A DNA stretch of 64,000 bases from Mangrovimicrobium sp033283325 (GCA_033283325.1 JAWMQO010000002.1:62001-126000); one strand, 5' to 3'; positions 25,847 to 34,997 are shown, counted from the first letter of the stretch. Numbers and translations are program-made. The notes: generated by a model not told the origin, from the letters alone.

Positions 25847-26761
25847 ATGATGGGGGGGCGGTCGGGAGTCATGCGCGGGTTGGCACTGCTGACACTTGTG
25901 CTCGGCTTTTCTGCTTTTGTGGGTTTTGCCGGTTTTGCGAGCGCTGCGAGAGCCGACAAAGACTGCCTCGACTGCCACCTCCCCAGCGCCGACCAACCAG
26001 TCCTCGCCATCGCCCACACTGCCCACGGGGCTATCGCCGGCGGCGGCAACGAGGCCTGCCGCGCCTGCCACGGCGATAGCGCCGCCCACATCGCAACACC
26101 TACCGAAGCCGCACCCGACAGCAGTTTCGGACCGCGCTGGCCGATGGAGAAGGCGGCCCGCAGCGAAAGCTGCCTGGGCTGCCACGCCGGCGGCGAACAG
26201 ATCCACTGGGCGGGCAGCGCCCACGCCGCGGCGGACGTCGCCTGCAGCGATTGCCACAGCCTGCACAAACAATCGCGGCTGGCGCCGGAGCCCGACCCCG
26301 CCACCACCGGCTGCCTGTCCTGCCACGCGGAAATCCGCGCGCAACTCAAACTGCCCTCCCGGCACCCCATCGCCGAGGGCAAAACCGCCTGCACCGACTG
26401 CCACAACCCTCACGGTTCCGCCACTCCCGGGGAACTGGCGGCGGTAACGCTCAATGACAACTGCTTCGGCTGCCACAGCGAAAAGCGCGGCCCCTTCCTC
26501 TGGGAACACCCGCCGGCTAGTGAAGACTGCAGCCTCTGCCACCGACCCCACGGCTCGGTGCACCCGCGCCTGCTGACCGCCCGCGGCCCCGCGCTGTGCC
26601 AGCAATGCCACGCCGCAGCTTTTCACCCGAGCCTGCCCTACGGCGCCGAAGGCCTCGCGGGAGCGAAGCCCGACCAAAACCTGTTGGGCAAGAACTGCCT
26701 CAACTGCCACGGCCAGGTGCACGGTTCCAACCACCCCTCCGGGGCGAGGCTGACCCGGTGA
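25847..26761 (+). CDS. MtrA/DmsE-family periplasmic decahaem cytochrome c
   Basis: A 304-residue exported cytochrome with ten CxxCH sites between residues 40 and 288, evenly spread as in the MtrA/PioA/DmsE family of about 310-340 residues. The signal peptide covers roughly the first 34 residues (LALLTLVLGFSAFVGFAGFASAARA). In known systems this protein inserts into an MtrB barrel and carries electrons across the outer membrane. ATG 25847 is chosen, four bases after the previous stop and with GGAG upstream; a second in-frame ATG follows at once. Its stop overlaps the GTG start of the MtrB-like gene (GTGA), suggesting translational coupling of the two partners. Confidence 0.92.
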   Translation: MMGGRSGVMRGLALLTLVLGFSAFVGFAGFASAARADKDCLDCHLPSADQPVLAIAHTAHGAIAGGGNEACRACHGDSAAHIATPTEAAPDSSFGPRWPMEKAARSESCLGCHAGGEQIHWAGSAHAAADVACSDCHSLHKQSRLAPEPDPATTGCLSCHAEIRAQLKLPSRHPIAEGKTACTDCHNPHGSATPGELAAVTLNDNCFGCHSEKRGPFLWEHPPASEDCSLCHRPHGSVHPRLLTARGPALCQQCHAAAFHPSLPYGAEGLAGAKPDQNLLGKNCLNCHGQVHGSNHPSGARLTR

Positions 26762-29019
26762 GCGGCGCCCGGCCCCTCGCTATGGCGCTGCTCCTGCTGT
26801 CGGGGGGCAGTGGTTTAGGCAAGGCCCAGACTGCCGGCGAGGAAGACCCCTTCGCCGCCCTGGCGGCGGAGACCCGCCCCCTCGCCACCCGCTGGCAGAC
26901 CGACTATCGGGGCGCGCTGCAACTCGGCCTGGGCTATACCAGCGACGATAATTTCCGCTTCGGCGAGTACAGTGGCCTGGAAGAAGACGGCCCGACCTTG
27001 ATCGGCACCCTGCAGTGGAAGGATTACAGTAAGGCCGACAGCCACTGGGACATCCGGTTGCAGGACCTCGGCCTGCCGACCCGGGAGGGCAGCGTAGTCT
27101 GGGGCTTCACCGACCGCCTGCGGATCGAGCTGGAACTGGATTCCCAGCAGCAGGTGCGCAACGATTCCGGCCGCACCCCCTTCCGCGGCAGCAGCAGCTT
27201 GCAGCTGCCGGACAACTGGTCGAGCGCGCTGTCGACAAGCGGGTTCAATACTTTGGATTCCAGCCTCCGCGGTTTTGATCGCGAATTGCAACGGGACCGT
27301 CTGCGCCTCGCGCTGGACAGCCGTCTCACCAGTCAATGGTCCCTCTACGGCAGCTGGCAGTACGAGGAAAAGGAGGGAACCGGCGATATCGGCGCGGGCA
27401 TCTACATCGACGCCGCCTCCGCGGACGCCGCCCTGCTGCCCTACCCCGTCGACTACCAGAGCCAGGAAGGCGAGCTGGGCCTGCGCTTTGACGGCGGCAC
27501 ATTGCAGCTGGACGGACAGCTCCACTACAGCGCCTTCGACAACCGCGACGAACTGCTCAGCTGGCAGAATCCCTACAGCAGTTTCAGCCCCGACGTGCGC
27601 TATCCCTCCGGCAGCGGCGCCCTCGCGCTGGCCCCGGACAACGACCAGTGGAGCGGCCGGCTGAACGCCGCCTGGCTCCCGCTCCCCACCCTGCGACTCA
27701 GCTTTGACGGCAGTTACAGCCTGGCCCGGCAGGACGACTCCCTTGCCGACTACAGCATCAACCCCTTGCTCAGCGTGAGCGAAGCACTGCCGCGCAGCAG
27801 CTTCGATGGCGAAGTCGCCCAGTCGGTGGTCAACGGCAAGATCTGGTGGCGGCCCCTGTCAAAGCTGGAAGTCGAGGGCTGGCTACGCATCCGCGACCGG
27901 GATTACGACGTGCCCCGGGACCGCTACCTCTACATCCGTGGCGATGGCGCGGGCCAGCCGCGGGATGAGCTCGCTGTCTACAACACTGCGCATGACTATC
28001 TCTCCCAGAGTTTTGGCGGCGAGTTGCGCTACCGTTTCAACAGCCGCCACCGCCTGGGCCTGGAATACGCCTACGAAGAAATCGACAGGCGTAACGCGGC
28101 GGTGGAGAGCACCGAGGAAGATCGCCTGACCCTGAGTTACCGCGCCCGCGTGTTCAATGGCCTGCAGGCGCGCCTGGAACTGTCCGCCGCCGACCGCGCC
28201 GCCAGCACCTACAACTGGGACCAGTCCTACTACGCCCTGCTGGATACGGGGCTGATCAATCTCACACCGGACAACCAGCGTTATATCAACCACCCGGACT
28301 TCAGCCAGTACTATCTGGCCAACCGCGAGCAGATCGGCGTGAAGGCCGCTCTCAACTACAGTCCCGCGGCGAACTGGAGCCTGGACCTCAACCTGCAGTG
28401 GCGCGACGACGACTACGACAAGAGCGATCTCGGCATCACCGAGGCCGACTGGGGCAGCCTGCAGCTCAGTGCGAGCTACCACCCCGGCGAGAATCTCAGC
28501 GCCACCCTGTACGGCGGCTTCGATCGCTACCGGGCGGACCAGGCCTCGCGGGCCTTCCGCGGCGGCCAGGAGAAAAACGCCTTCGCGGTGTACCCGCCCC
28601 TGCCCCAGGCCAGCGATCCCGCGCGCAACTGGACCCTGGCGGCAGAGGACGACAGCCTGAACCTGGGCGCCTCGCTGCACTGGGTACCGGTGGAACGCAT
28701 CGAGCTGGAACTGGGCTACAGCTACGTCGACACCAATGCGGCTCAGTCCATGGCGGGGAATGGCGCCGCGGACCTTGCGGTGGCGGATCTGCCGGACGTC
28801 GAGACGCGTCTCCACCAATTGGACATCGAAGGCCAGTGGCACTGGCGGGAAGATCTCAGCCTGGCACTGAATTACCAGTATTACCGCTACCAGAGTGACG
28901 ACTGGTCCTGGCGGGGCGTCGAGGCGGACACCCTCGACAAGGTGCTCGGCTTCGGCCAGCGCAACCCCAATGAAGGCATTCACTACCTGGGAGCGTCAGT
29001 GATTTATCGCTGGCACTAG
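26758..29019 (+). CDS. MtrB/PioB-family outer-membrane beta-barrel
   Basis: A 753-residue outer-membrane protein that would sheathe the decahaem cytochrome. After a signal peptide (LAMALLLLSGGSGLGKAQ) it is almost all alternating amphipathic strands with many Tyr/Trp girdle residues. It fits the decahaem-associated MtrB family (about 650-750 residues) and ends in a strand finishing GASVIYRWH. The N-terminal CxxC of Shewanella MtrB is absent. The open frame extends back to 26596 within the preceding gene. GTG 26758 is chosen because it overlaps that gene's stop codon as GTGA and directly precedes the signal peptide; ATG 26782 is the alternative. Confidence 0.88.
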   Translation: MSGARPLAMALLLLSGGSGLGKAQTAGEEDPFAALAAETRPLATRWQTDYRGALQLGLGYTSDDNFRFGEYSGLEEDGPTLIGTLQWKDYSKADSHWDIRLQDLGLPTREGSVVWGFTDRLRIELELDSQQQVRNDSGRTPFRGSSSLQLPDNWSSALSTSGFNTLDSSLRGFDRELQRDRLRLALDSRLTSQWSLYGSWQYEEKEGTGDIGAGIYIDAASADAALLPYPVDYQSQEGELGLRFDGGTLQLDGQLHYSAFDNRDELLSWQNPYSSFSPDVRYPSGSGALALAPDNDQWSGRLNAAWLPLPTLRLSFDGSYSLARQDDSLADYSINPLLSVSEALPRSSFDGEVAQSVVNGKIWWRPLSKLEVEGWLRIRDRDYDVPRDRYLYIRGDGAGQPRDELAVYNTAHDYLSQSFGGELRYRFNSRHRLGLEYAYEEIDRRNAAVESTEEDRLTLSYRARVFNGLQARLELSAADRAASTYNWDQSYYALLDTGLINLTPDNQRYINHPDFSQYYLANREQIGVKAALNYSPAANWSLDLNLQWRDDDYDKSDLGITEADWGSLQLSASYHPGENLSATLYGGFDRYRADQASRAFRGGQEKNAFAVYPPLPQASDPARNWTLAAEDDSLNLGASLHWVPVERIELELGYSYVDTNAAQSMAGNGAADLAVADLPDVETRLHQLDIEGQWHWREDLSLALNYQYYRYQSDDWSWRGVEADTLDKVLGFGQRNPNEGIHYLGASVIYRWH

Positions 29020-29052
29020 TAACTGCTGGCATAGCGCCCGCGGGAGAGGATT

Positions 29053-31362
29053 ATGAACACGCGTTATAACACTCACGGAAACTACCGCAGCCGGCTGGGG
29101 CTCGCCGGGATGGCCCTGCTCGCCTGCCTGCTGGCGGCCTGCGGTGGCGGCGGGGGCGGCGATCGCGCCGCGGGCGTGGACCCCGGCCCCGAGGCCCCCG
29201 GCGGCGACATAACGCCCCCCACCCCCGAGATTCCGCCGAGCAGTCCCGCCCCCTACGCGGAGGCGGAACAGCTTTTCGTCACCATCACCAGCGCCTCGCT
29301 GCCCGACGATGGACAGCCGGTTCTCGACTTCCAGCTCGCCAACGAAGCCAACATCGCCATCACCGATCTCAGCGGCAGTGACGTGCGTTTCATCATCGCC
29401 AAGCTGCGCGGCAGCCCGCTGGGCAACCTCACCGGCAACTGGCAGTCCTACATCAACCGCATCGAACAGCCCGGTAGCGTGGGCACAGGCACCGAGTCGC
29501 GCCTGCAGGCGACCACCGAGAACAGCGGCGAACTGACCAACAACGGCGACGGGACCTACCGCTATCGCTTCGCCACGGATATCGGCAACCTGCCTGCGGA
29601 AATCCTCGAACAGGCCGAGACCGAAGGCCTCGACCTTTCAGTAGAGCCCAACCTCACCCACCGCATCGCCATCCAGTTCGGCAACAGCGGGGACACCGCC
29701 AACCCGATTTACGACTGGGTACCCGCCAACGGCGCCACGGACAACATCTTCCACCGCGACATCGCCGCCACCGCGACCTGCAACCGCTGCCACGACAAGC
29801 TCGCCCTGCACGGCGGCGGCCGGGTGGAAATAGAGTACTGCGTCACCTGCCACAACCCGGGCAGCACAGACGCCAACAGCGGCAACACGGTGGACCTGAA
29901 AGTGATGGCCCACAAGATTCACCGCGGCGCCAGCCTGCCCAGCGTCGAGGCCGGCGGCGAGTACGTGATTTACGGTTTCAACAGTACCGCGCACGACTAC
30001 TCGCTGGTGCACTTCCCCCAGGACATCCGCAACTGCAGCAACTGCCACGCCGGCACAGCCACCGGCGACCCTGACGGCCCCGTGCAACTCACCGCCCAGG
30101 GCGACAACTGGAACGAGTACCCGAGCCAGGCCGCCTGCGGCAGCTGCCACGACGATCTCGATTTCAGCCAGCACGCCGGCGGCCAGTCTGACGACAGCCG
30201 CTGCGCCAGCTGCCACTCCGCCAGCGGTTTCGTCGGCAGCATCGCCGACAGCCACCGTATCGCGGTAGACGAGGCGCGCCAGCGCTTCGCCGCCGAAGTC
30301 ACCGGCGTGGACGGCGGCGCCCCCGGCGAAGCACCGGTGATCAGCTTCCGGATCAGCAATCCGCTGACCGGCGAGGACTACGACCTCGCCAGCGACCCGG
30401 TATTCACGGATTCCGGCACCTCGCTCAACGTGCGCGTCGCCTGGGATACCCGCGACTACCACAACACCGGCAACGGCGCGGAGGACGCCAGCTCGGTTGC
30501 GGTGAGCGCGCTGGAAAACCCCGTGCCCAACGGCGACGGCAGCTACCGGGTCACCCTCGGCCAGCCGATACCCGACGCCAATACCGCGCCGGGCATCGCC
30601 GCCTCCGGTAGCGGTGTCGCCGTGGTGGAAGGCCGCCTGATGGTCGAAGACGAAGGCGAGGCCATTCGCATACCGCTGGACAACGCCCACGCCTTCTTCA
30701 GCATCGACGAAGAGGATGGCAGCGCCGTGGCCCGCCGCCAGTCGGTGACCATCGAGCAGTGCCAGGCCTGCCACCAGTCCCTCTCGCTGCACGGCAACAA
30801 CCGCACCAACAATATCGACAGTTGCGTCACCTGCCACAACCCGCGCAACACCGACAGGGAGGTGCGCGAGATCGCCGCCAACCCGCCGAGCGATGGCAAG
30901 GACGAGGAATCGCTGGACTTCAAGCGCATGATCCACGGTATCCACGCCGCCGCGATCCGCGAGAATCCCCTGCAAATCGTCGGCTTCCGTGGTTTCAGTA
31001 CCTATGTCTACGACGAGGACAGCGTTCACTACCCGGGTAACATCGGCAACTGCCAGGCCTGTCACACCAGCAGCGGCTTCACCCTGCCGCTGGCAGAGGG
31101 CGTGCTGGGAAGCACTATTGATACCGGTGATTTGCACGATGACCCCCGGGACGATACGGTAATATCGCCAACGGCTGCGGTGTGCTCGAGCTGCCACGAC
31201 GACACGGTGGCGCAGTCCCACATGAGCGCCAACGGCGCCAGCTTTGCAACCAGCCAGGCGGCACTCGACGAGGGCGAGGTGGTCGAGCAGTGCAGTATCT
31301 GCCACGGCAGCGGACGCACTGCCGACGTCGCCGAAGTTCACCCGGTCCGCGCACTGCCCTGA
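29053..31362 (+). CDS. OmcA/MtrC-family surface decahaem cytochrome c (lipoprotein)
   Basis: A 769-residue lipoprotein. The signal peptide ends in a lipobox (LLAAC, C30; C25 is an alternative), followed by a glycine/proline-rich linker. The four-domain OmcA/MtrC plan is visible: a beta domain (about 70-235), a pentahaem group with CxxCH at 242, 263, 327, 362 and 383, a second beta domain (about 390-560), and a second pentahaem group at 570, 591, 667, 711 and 747. Known members sit on the cell surface, bound to MtrAB, and reduce metal oxides, flavins or electrodes. GGAGAGG precedes the ATG. Last gene of the conduit cluster, 33 bases after the barrel gene. Confidence 0.93.
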   Translation: MNTRYNTHGNYRSRLGLAGMALLACLLAACGGGGGGDRAAGVDPGPEAPGGDITPPTPEIPPSSPAPYAEAEQLFVTITSASLPDDGQPVLDFQLANEANIAITDLSGSDVRFIIAKLRGSPLGNLTGNWQSYINRIEQPGSVGTGTESRLQATTENSGELTNNGDGTYRYRFATDIGNLPAEILEQAETEGLDLSVEPNLTHRIAIQFGNSGDTANPIYDWVPANGATDNIFHRDIAATATCNRCHDKLALHGGGRVEIEYCVTCHNPGSTDANSGNTVDLKVMAHKIHRGASLPSVEAGGEYVIYGFNSTAHDYSLVHFPQDIRNCSNCHAGTATGDPDGPVQLTAQGDNWNEYPSQAACGSCHDDLDFSQHAGGQSDDSRCASCHSASGFVGSIADSHRIAVDEARQRFAAEVTGVDGGAPGEAPVISFRISNPLTGEDYDLASDPVFTDSGTSLNVRVAWDTRDYHNTGNGAEDASSVAVSALENPVPNGDGSYRVTLGQPIPDANTAPGIAASGSGVAVVEGRLMVEDEGEAIRIPLDNAHAFFSIDEEDGSAVARRQSVTIEQCQACHQSLSLHGNNRTNNIDSCVTCHNPRNTDREVREIAANPPSDGKDEESLDFKRMIHGIHAAAIRENPLQIVGFRGFSTYVYDEDSVHYPGNIGNCQACHTSSGFTLPLAEGVLGSTIDTGDLHDDPRDDTVISPTAAVCSSCHDDTVAQSHMSANGASFATSQAALDEGEVVEQCSICHGSGRTADVAEVHPVRALP

Positions 31363-31366
31363 AATA

Positions 31367-31432
31367 CCGGGCCAGCGCGCTGGCCCGGAAGTTGCCTTTT
31401 AATTCTTCTCCGGGGGCGCTCACTGCCCCCGG
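31367..31432 (+). terminator. Two hairpins closing the conduit operon
   Basis: A perfect 22-base palindrome (31367-31388, arms CCGGGCCAGC) is followed by TTTTAATTCTT. A second GC-rich stem (31410-31417 with 31425-31432) comes next. The T-rich tract after the first stem is broken, so termination may be partial. Confidence 0.55.
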
Positions 31433-31489
31433 GGGCCACCTGTACAAACTCAAGCAACGATATACCCGGAGGCGCCTATCTGGTCCCTG

Positions 31490-32746
31490 ATGCAACCCAT
31501 TCGTGCAATTCTCACCAGCGTTGCACTCCTATTGCTCGGCAGCGGCCTGCTCAACACCCTGCTGTCGCTCACTGCCAACGACCTCGGCTACTCCACCGGG
31601 GTGATCGGACTGATCATGTCCTCGTATTTTGCCGGTTTTACCTGCGGCACCTTCGTCAGCGGCAGGCTGATCAAGCGCATGGGGCATATCCGCACCTTCG
31701 CCTTCTGCGCAGCGCTGTGCGCCTCGATGGTGCTGATGCATACTCTCTGGATCAGCGCCGCGGGCTGGATGCTGATGCGCTTCGTTTACGGCCTCTCCTT
31801 CGTCACCCTGATGACCGTGATCGAAAGCTGGCTCAATGCCCGCTCGAGCAAGGATGAGCGCAGCAAGGTCTTTGCGGTGTATATGGTGGTCAACCTTGGT
31901 GCGATCGCCGCAGCGCAGCAATTGTTGCTGTTTGAATCCGGGGACGCTTCCAGCTTGTTTACCATCTCCGCGGTGCTGATCTGCTGGGCGCTGCTGCCCA
32001 TCACCATCACCCGCAAACCGCAGCCGCATATTCCCGAGCGTGCCCCCAGCAGCCTGCGCGCCCTGGCGAAGTTCGCTCCGGCGCCGATCGCCGGCGCCGC
32101 CCTCTCCGGGCTGGCCATGGGCGCCTTCTGGGGCATGGTGCCGCTCTACGCCAGTCGCCAGGGTTTCAGTGCCGCGGATGTGGGCCTGCTGATGAGCCTG
32201 ACCATTGCCGGCGGCGCCCTGCTACAGATCCCCGTGGGCCGCTTCTCCGACCGGCTGGACCGACGCAAGGTGCTGGCGGGTGTCGCTTTCAGCGCTGCGC
32301 TGCTTGCAGTGCTGATGCCACTGGCCGGGGGACAGGCCAGCCTGACTACCCTGTTCTTCCTCTGGGGCGGCATGGCATTTTCCCTCTACCCGCTGTCCGT
32401 GGCGCAACTGCTCGACCAGTTGCACCCGGATGAGGTGATATCGGGGACCACCACCATGTTGGTGCTACATGGGGCCGGGGCGGCCTTCGCACCGATGCTG
32501 GCGGGAACGGCGATGGACTTCCTCGGGGTGAACGGCCTGCCTTTCTACTGTTCGCTGGTACTCACCGGGCTCGGCGGCTTTACCCTCTACCAGGTTCGCC
32601 GTGTATCGGTACTCAAAGCCGGAGAGCAGGCTCATTTCGAGCCGATGGTGGCCACGTCCCACGAGGTGCTGGAGATGATCGAGAAGGAGCCGGGGCAGAA
32701 AGATCCCGAGCAAAAGGAGCCGGGACAGGCAGAGACGAGGGAGTGA
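31490..32746 (+). CDS. MFS transporter (YcaD-like)
   Basis: A 418-residue, 12-helix MFS permease. Features include SYFAGFTCGTFVSGRLIKRMGHIR (motif A region after helix 2) and the second-half motif GRFSDRLDRRKVLAG. The look is of the YcaD/CynX-like drug or anion carriers with unassigned cargo. The C-terminal tail is hydrophilic with repeated KEPGQK/KDPEQK units. ATG 31490 is used although a GGAGG lies 18 bases upstream, a little far. It follows the conduit hairpins and need not belong to that operon. It converges on the IPTL-type gene at 32853. Confidence 0.82.
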   Translation: MQPIRAILTSVALLLLGSGLLNTLLSLTANDLGYSTGVIGLIMSSYFAGFTCGTFVSGRLIKRMGHIRTFAFCAALCASMVLMHTLWISAAGWMLMRFVYGLSFVTLMTVIESWLNARSSKDERSKVFAVYMVVNLGAIAAAQQLLLFESGDASSLFTISAVLICWALLPITITRKPQPHIPERAPSSLRALAKFAPAPIAGAALSGLAMGAFWGMVPLYASRQGFSAADVGLLMSLTIAGGALLQIPVGRFSDRLDRRKVLAGVAFSAALLAVLMPLAGGQASLTTLFFLWGGMAFSLYPLSVAQLLDQLHPDEVISGTTTMLVLHGAGAAFAPMLAGTAMDFLGVNGLPFYCSLVLTGLGGFTLYQVRRVSVLKAGEQAHFEPMVATSHEVLEMIEKEPGQKDPEQKEPGQAETRE

Positions 32747-32803
32747 AACGTCCAGCGATTTCACCCGGCGTAGTGGGAACGTCGGGTTCGCAATGCGCCC
32801 CGC

Positions 32804-32834
32804 AAACAAAAACGCCGGCTGTGGGCCGGCGTTT
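32804..32834 (-). terminator. Rho-independent terminator of the 32853 gene
   Basis: On the reverse strand AACGCCGGC and GCCGGCGTT form a nine-base stem with a five-base loop, followed by TTTTTGTTT. It lies between convergent genes and the stem may also serve the forward-strand MFS gene. Confidence 0.85.
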
Positions 32835-32852
32835 CCAGGGGCAATCGGCGTT

Positions 32853-33725
32853 TCAGTTTTCGGTGTGCTTGCTCCCGCGCAACTGGCGCATACCCAATCC
32901 GCCCAGCAGCAACGGCAGCAGGCCGAGGAATACTCCTGGCAGGGTCGGGATTCCTATCGTCGAGGGTCCCGTCACTCCCGGAACCGGCGGCGCGGCGGGC
33001 GGCGCGATGGGGCCGGCAAGCGTACCCAGTGTCGCCGGGAATACAGCGCTGCCCGCCGCGGCGATCGCCTGGCTGGACCACTGGAAGGCCATAGTGACAT
33101 CACCGGGCCCGAAGGGCAGGCCGCTGTTGTTCAGGTTGGTAAGCGCCGCGTCGTCCAGTGACAGTGCGAGGTCTGCGAACTCGGTGACCTGGTAGGCGTC
33201 ACTGCTGGGTGCGCTGAAATTCCACACCGAGCTGTTGGTGACTTCAACCTGCCCCGGACCCACCAGCACCGCGGAATCGTTCAGTCCGTTGCCGTCCAGG
33301 TCCGGGTCGATATAGAGAAAGAAGTCGGCCGTCACGGCGCCGCCGGAAATATTGCTCACTTCGGCGGACACCTGCAGTTCGGCATTGCCGCCACCGACGT
33401 CCGTAATGGTAATCGTCGCCTCGATATCCAGCAGGTTCCTGCCATCGACGTTGGCCCAGGTGAGTGTGGCCACGTTGCCGACGTAGGATTCCGCGCTGGT
33501 GGCGCCCAGGTAAAATTCCCGCGTATCACCTGCCACCCGGTAAAGGAAGCCGATCTGGTAGATATGGTCCGCGCCGCCAACATTGACGTCCACGTTGGGA
33601 TCGTCGATGTCCACGGGAGTGGTGTAGGTCAGAGATGCGCTGCCATCGGTAATCGTGCCGTCAGCAAACGCGAAGTTTGAACTCAAAAGCGCGGCACACA
33701 CCGCCGCTTTAAGGCGCATATCCAT
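32853..33725 (-). CDS. Exported protein with IPTL-CTERM-like sorting signal (paralogue 1)
   Basis: A 290-residue secreted protein. The signal peptide (MDMRLKAAVCAALLSSNFAFA) precedes a beta-rich body with TYTTPVDI, SYVGNVATLTW and an Asp-rich calcium-loop-like YIDPDLDGNGLND (about residue 155). After a proline linker comes a tripartite C-terminus: the IPTLPG motif, a hydrophobic helix (VFLGLLPLLLGGLGM) and a basic end (RQLRGSK). This matches the plan of IPTL-CTERM sorting domains. Function unknown. Its paralogue lies just upstream at 33968; each has its own terminator, so they are separate transcripts from a tandem duplication. Confidence 0.7.
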   Translation of the reverse strand: MDMRLKAAVCAALLSSNFAFADGTITDGSASLTYTTPVDIDDPNVDVNVGGADHIYQIGFLYRVAGDTREFYLGATSAESYVGNVATLTWANVDGRNLLDIEATITITDVGGGNAELQVSAEVSNISGGAVTADFFLYIDPDLDGNGLNDSAVLVGPGQVEVTNSSVWNFSAPSSDAYQVTEFADLALSLDDAALTNLNNSGLPFGPGDVTMAFQWSSQAIAAAGSAVFPATLGTLAGPIAPPAAPPVPGVTGPSTIGIPTLPGVFLGLLPLLLGGLGMRQLRGSKHTEN

Positions 33726-33870
33726 AGCCCCAGTCCCCTCATGGTCGATTTTTTTTGCATTTATTGTTGCCAGTGTGAGACGAATATCCCATTTCGTGCC
33801 ACAGCACTGACCTGAATGAGTCTATCACGAAAAAAAAAGGCCCAGCCCGTGGATTCCCGCGGAAAAAGCC
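33726..33870. other. Intergenic region before paralogue 1
   Basis: AT-richer DNA between the terminator of paralogue 2 and the start of paralogue 1. It should hold the promoter of the latter. No recognisable operator seen. Confidence 0.35.
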
Positions 33871-33897
33871 AAAAAAGCCGGCGAAACGCCGGCTTTT
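33871..33897 (-). terminator. Rho-independent terminator of the 33968 gene
   Basis: Reverse strand: AAAAGCCGGCG and CGCCGGCTTTT with a three-base loop, running into six T. Confidence 0.88.
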
Positions 33898-33967
33898 GTG
33901 AAGTAGTTCTCAGTCCGCTCAGCGGAGCGGACGCGCGATCAGTAGCGAGGCTATCGCGTTAGCCTCA

Positions 33968-34855
33968 TCAGCTCCCCTGACGCCTGGCCCTGCGCAACTG
34001 GCGCATGCCCATGCCACCGAGGCAGAAGGCCAGCAGCCCGTAGAACAGGCCAGGGAGTACCGGAACCGGCTGGGGCGGCTCCGCCGCCGGCGTCGGTGTC
34101 GGTGTCGGTGCCGGGGCCGGAGGCGGCGGAGGCGCGACGGGGCCGGGGATGGTTTCCGCACCCAGTGCGAATACCAGACTTCCACCGTTGGGGACTACGC
34201 GATCAGCCCACTGGAAAGCCATGCTGATATCGCCAGGGCCGAAAGGTAGCCCGCTGTCGTCCAGGTCGGTAAGCCCGCCGTCATCAAGCAGGCCACGGAT
34301 AACCGGAAAGACGTCTACCTGGAAGGCGTCACTGGTGCTGGCGTTGAAATTCCAGACCGTGACATCCGTCACTTCGATCTGGCCGGGGCCAACGAGCACA
34401 GCCGAATCATTGCCAAACGATCCGTCGAGATCCGCATCCACATAAACGAAGAAATCTGCCGTAATATCGCCACCGGATATATTGGTCAGTTCGCTGGATA
34501 CAGCCAGTGCGCCGTCACCGCCGCCGAGGTCTGTGACGGTCATCGTCACCTCGATATCCAGCAGGCCCCGGGTATCGACATCCGTCCAGGTGAGCGTCGC
34601 TACGTTACCCACGTAGGACTCTGATGTGGAAGCGCCAAGATCGAACTCCTGTAGATCACCGTCCACGCGATAGAAAAAACGGATTGCCCAGAAATGGCTC
34701 GTGCCATCAACCGTTACATCCAATGTGCCAGTGATGATATCAATGGGAGTTGTGTAATTCAGTGTGACGATGCCATCACTGACCGTTCCGTCAGCTAATG
34801 CCAGATTCGAAAACAAAAGTGTGGCGCAACACGCAGCCCTGAGGCGAATGTCCAT
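33968..34855 (-). CDS. Exported protein with IPTL-CTERM-like sorting signal (paralogue 2)
   Basis: A 295-residue secreted protein closely similar to the one at 32853 throughout: signal peptide MDIRLRAACCATLLFSNLALA, YTTPIDI, SYVGNVATLTW, and the acidic loop YVDADLDGSFGND. Its proline-rich linker (PPPPPAPAPTPTPTPA) is longer. The C-terminal signal reads VPVLPG, a hydrophobic helix and RQLRRARRQ, so the IPTL motif has drifted. No sortase- or exosortase-like gene is in the window. Function unknown; a surface-anchored or released calcium-binding protein is only a guess from the Asp-rich loop. Confidence 0.7.
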   Translation of the reverse strand: MDIRLRAACCATLLFSNLALADGTVSDGIVTLNYTTPIDIITGTLDVTVDGTSHFWAIRFFYRVDGDLQEFDLGASTSESYVGNVATLTWTDVDTRGLLDIEVTMTVTDLGGGDGALAVSSELTNISGGDITADFFVYVDADLDGSFGNDSAVLVGPGQIEVTDVTVWNFNASTSDAFQVDVFPVIRGLLDDGGLTDLDDSGLPFGPGDISMAFQWADRVVPNGGSLVFALGAETIPGPVAPPPPPAPAPTPTPTPAAEPPQPVPVLPGLFYGLLAFCLGGMGMRQLRRARRQGS

Positions 34856-34997
34856 TGTCCCTGTCCCCTGATGGTCATTTTTTTGGAAATAATACTGTCG
34901 GCCGGCGAAGAAAATGCCCTTCGCGCCGAAGTGATAATACGAAACAATCTATCACAAATGAGGTATAAAAAATCGGGGGTATAGAACTCGCGAATAT

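Noticed and set aside
26596..26757. Longer start for the MtrB-like gene
   Set aside because: The extra residues are a frame shadow of the decahaem gene, with Arg/Pro-rich composition and no signal peptide; GTG 26758 gives one directly.
23642..31362. DMSO respiration operon (dms-type) instead of a surface conduit
   Set aside because: The MtrA-like protein is close to DmsE, but no DmsA/DmsB genes are present and the last gene is an OmcA/MtrC lipoprotein.
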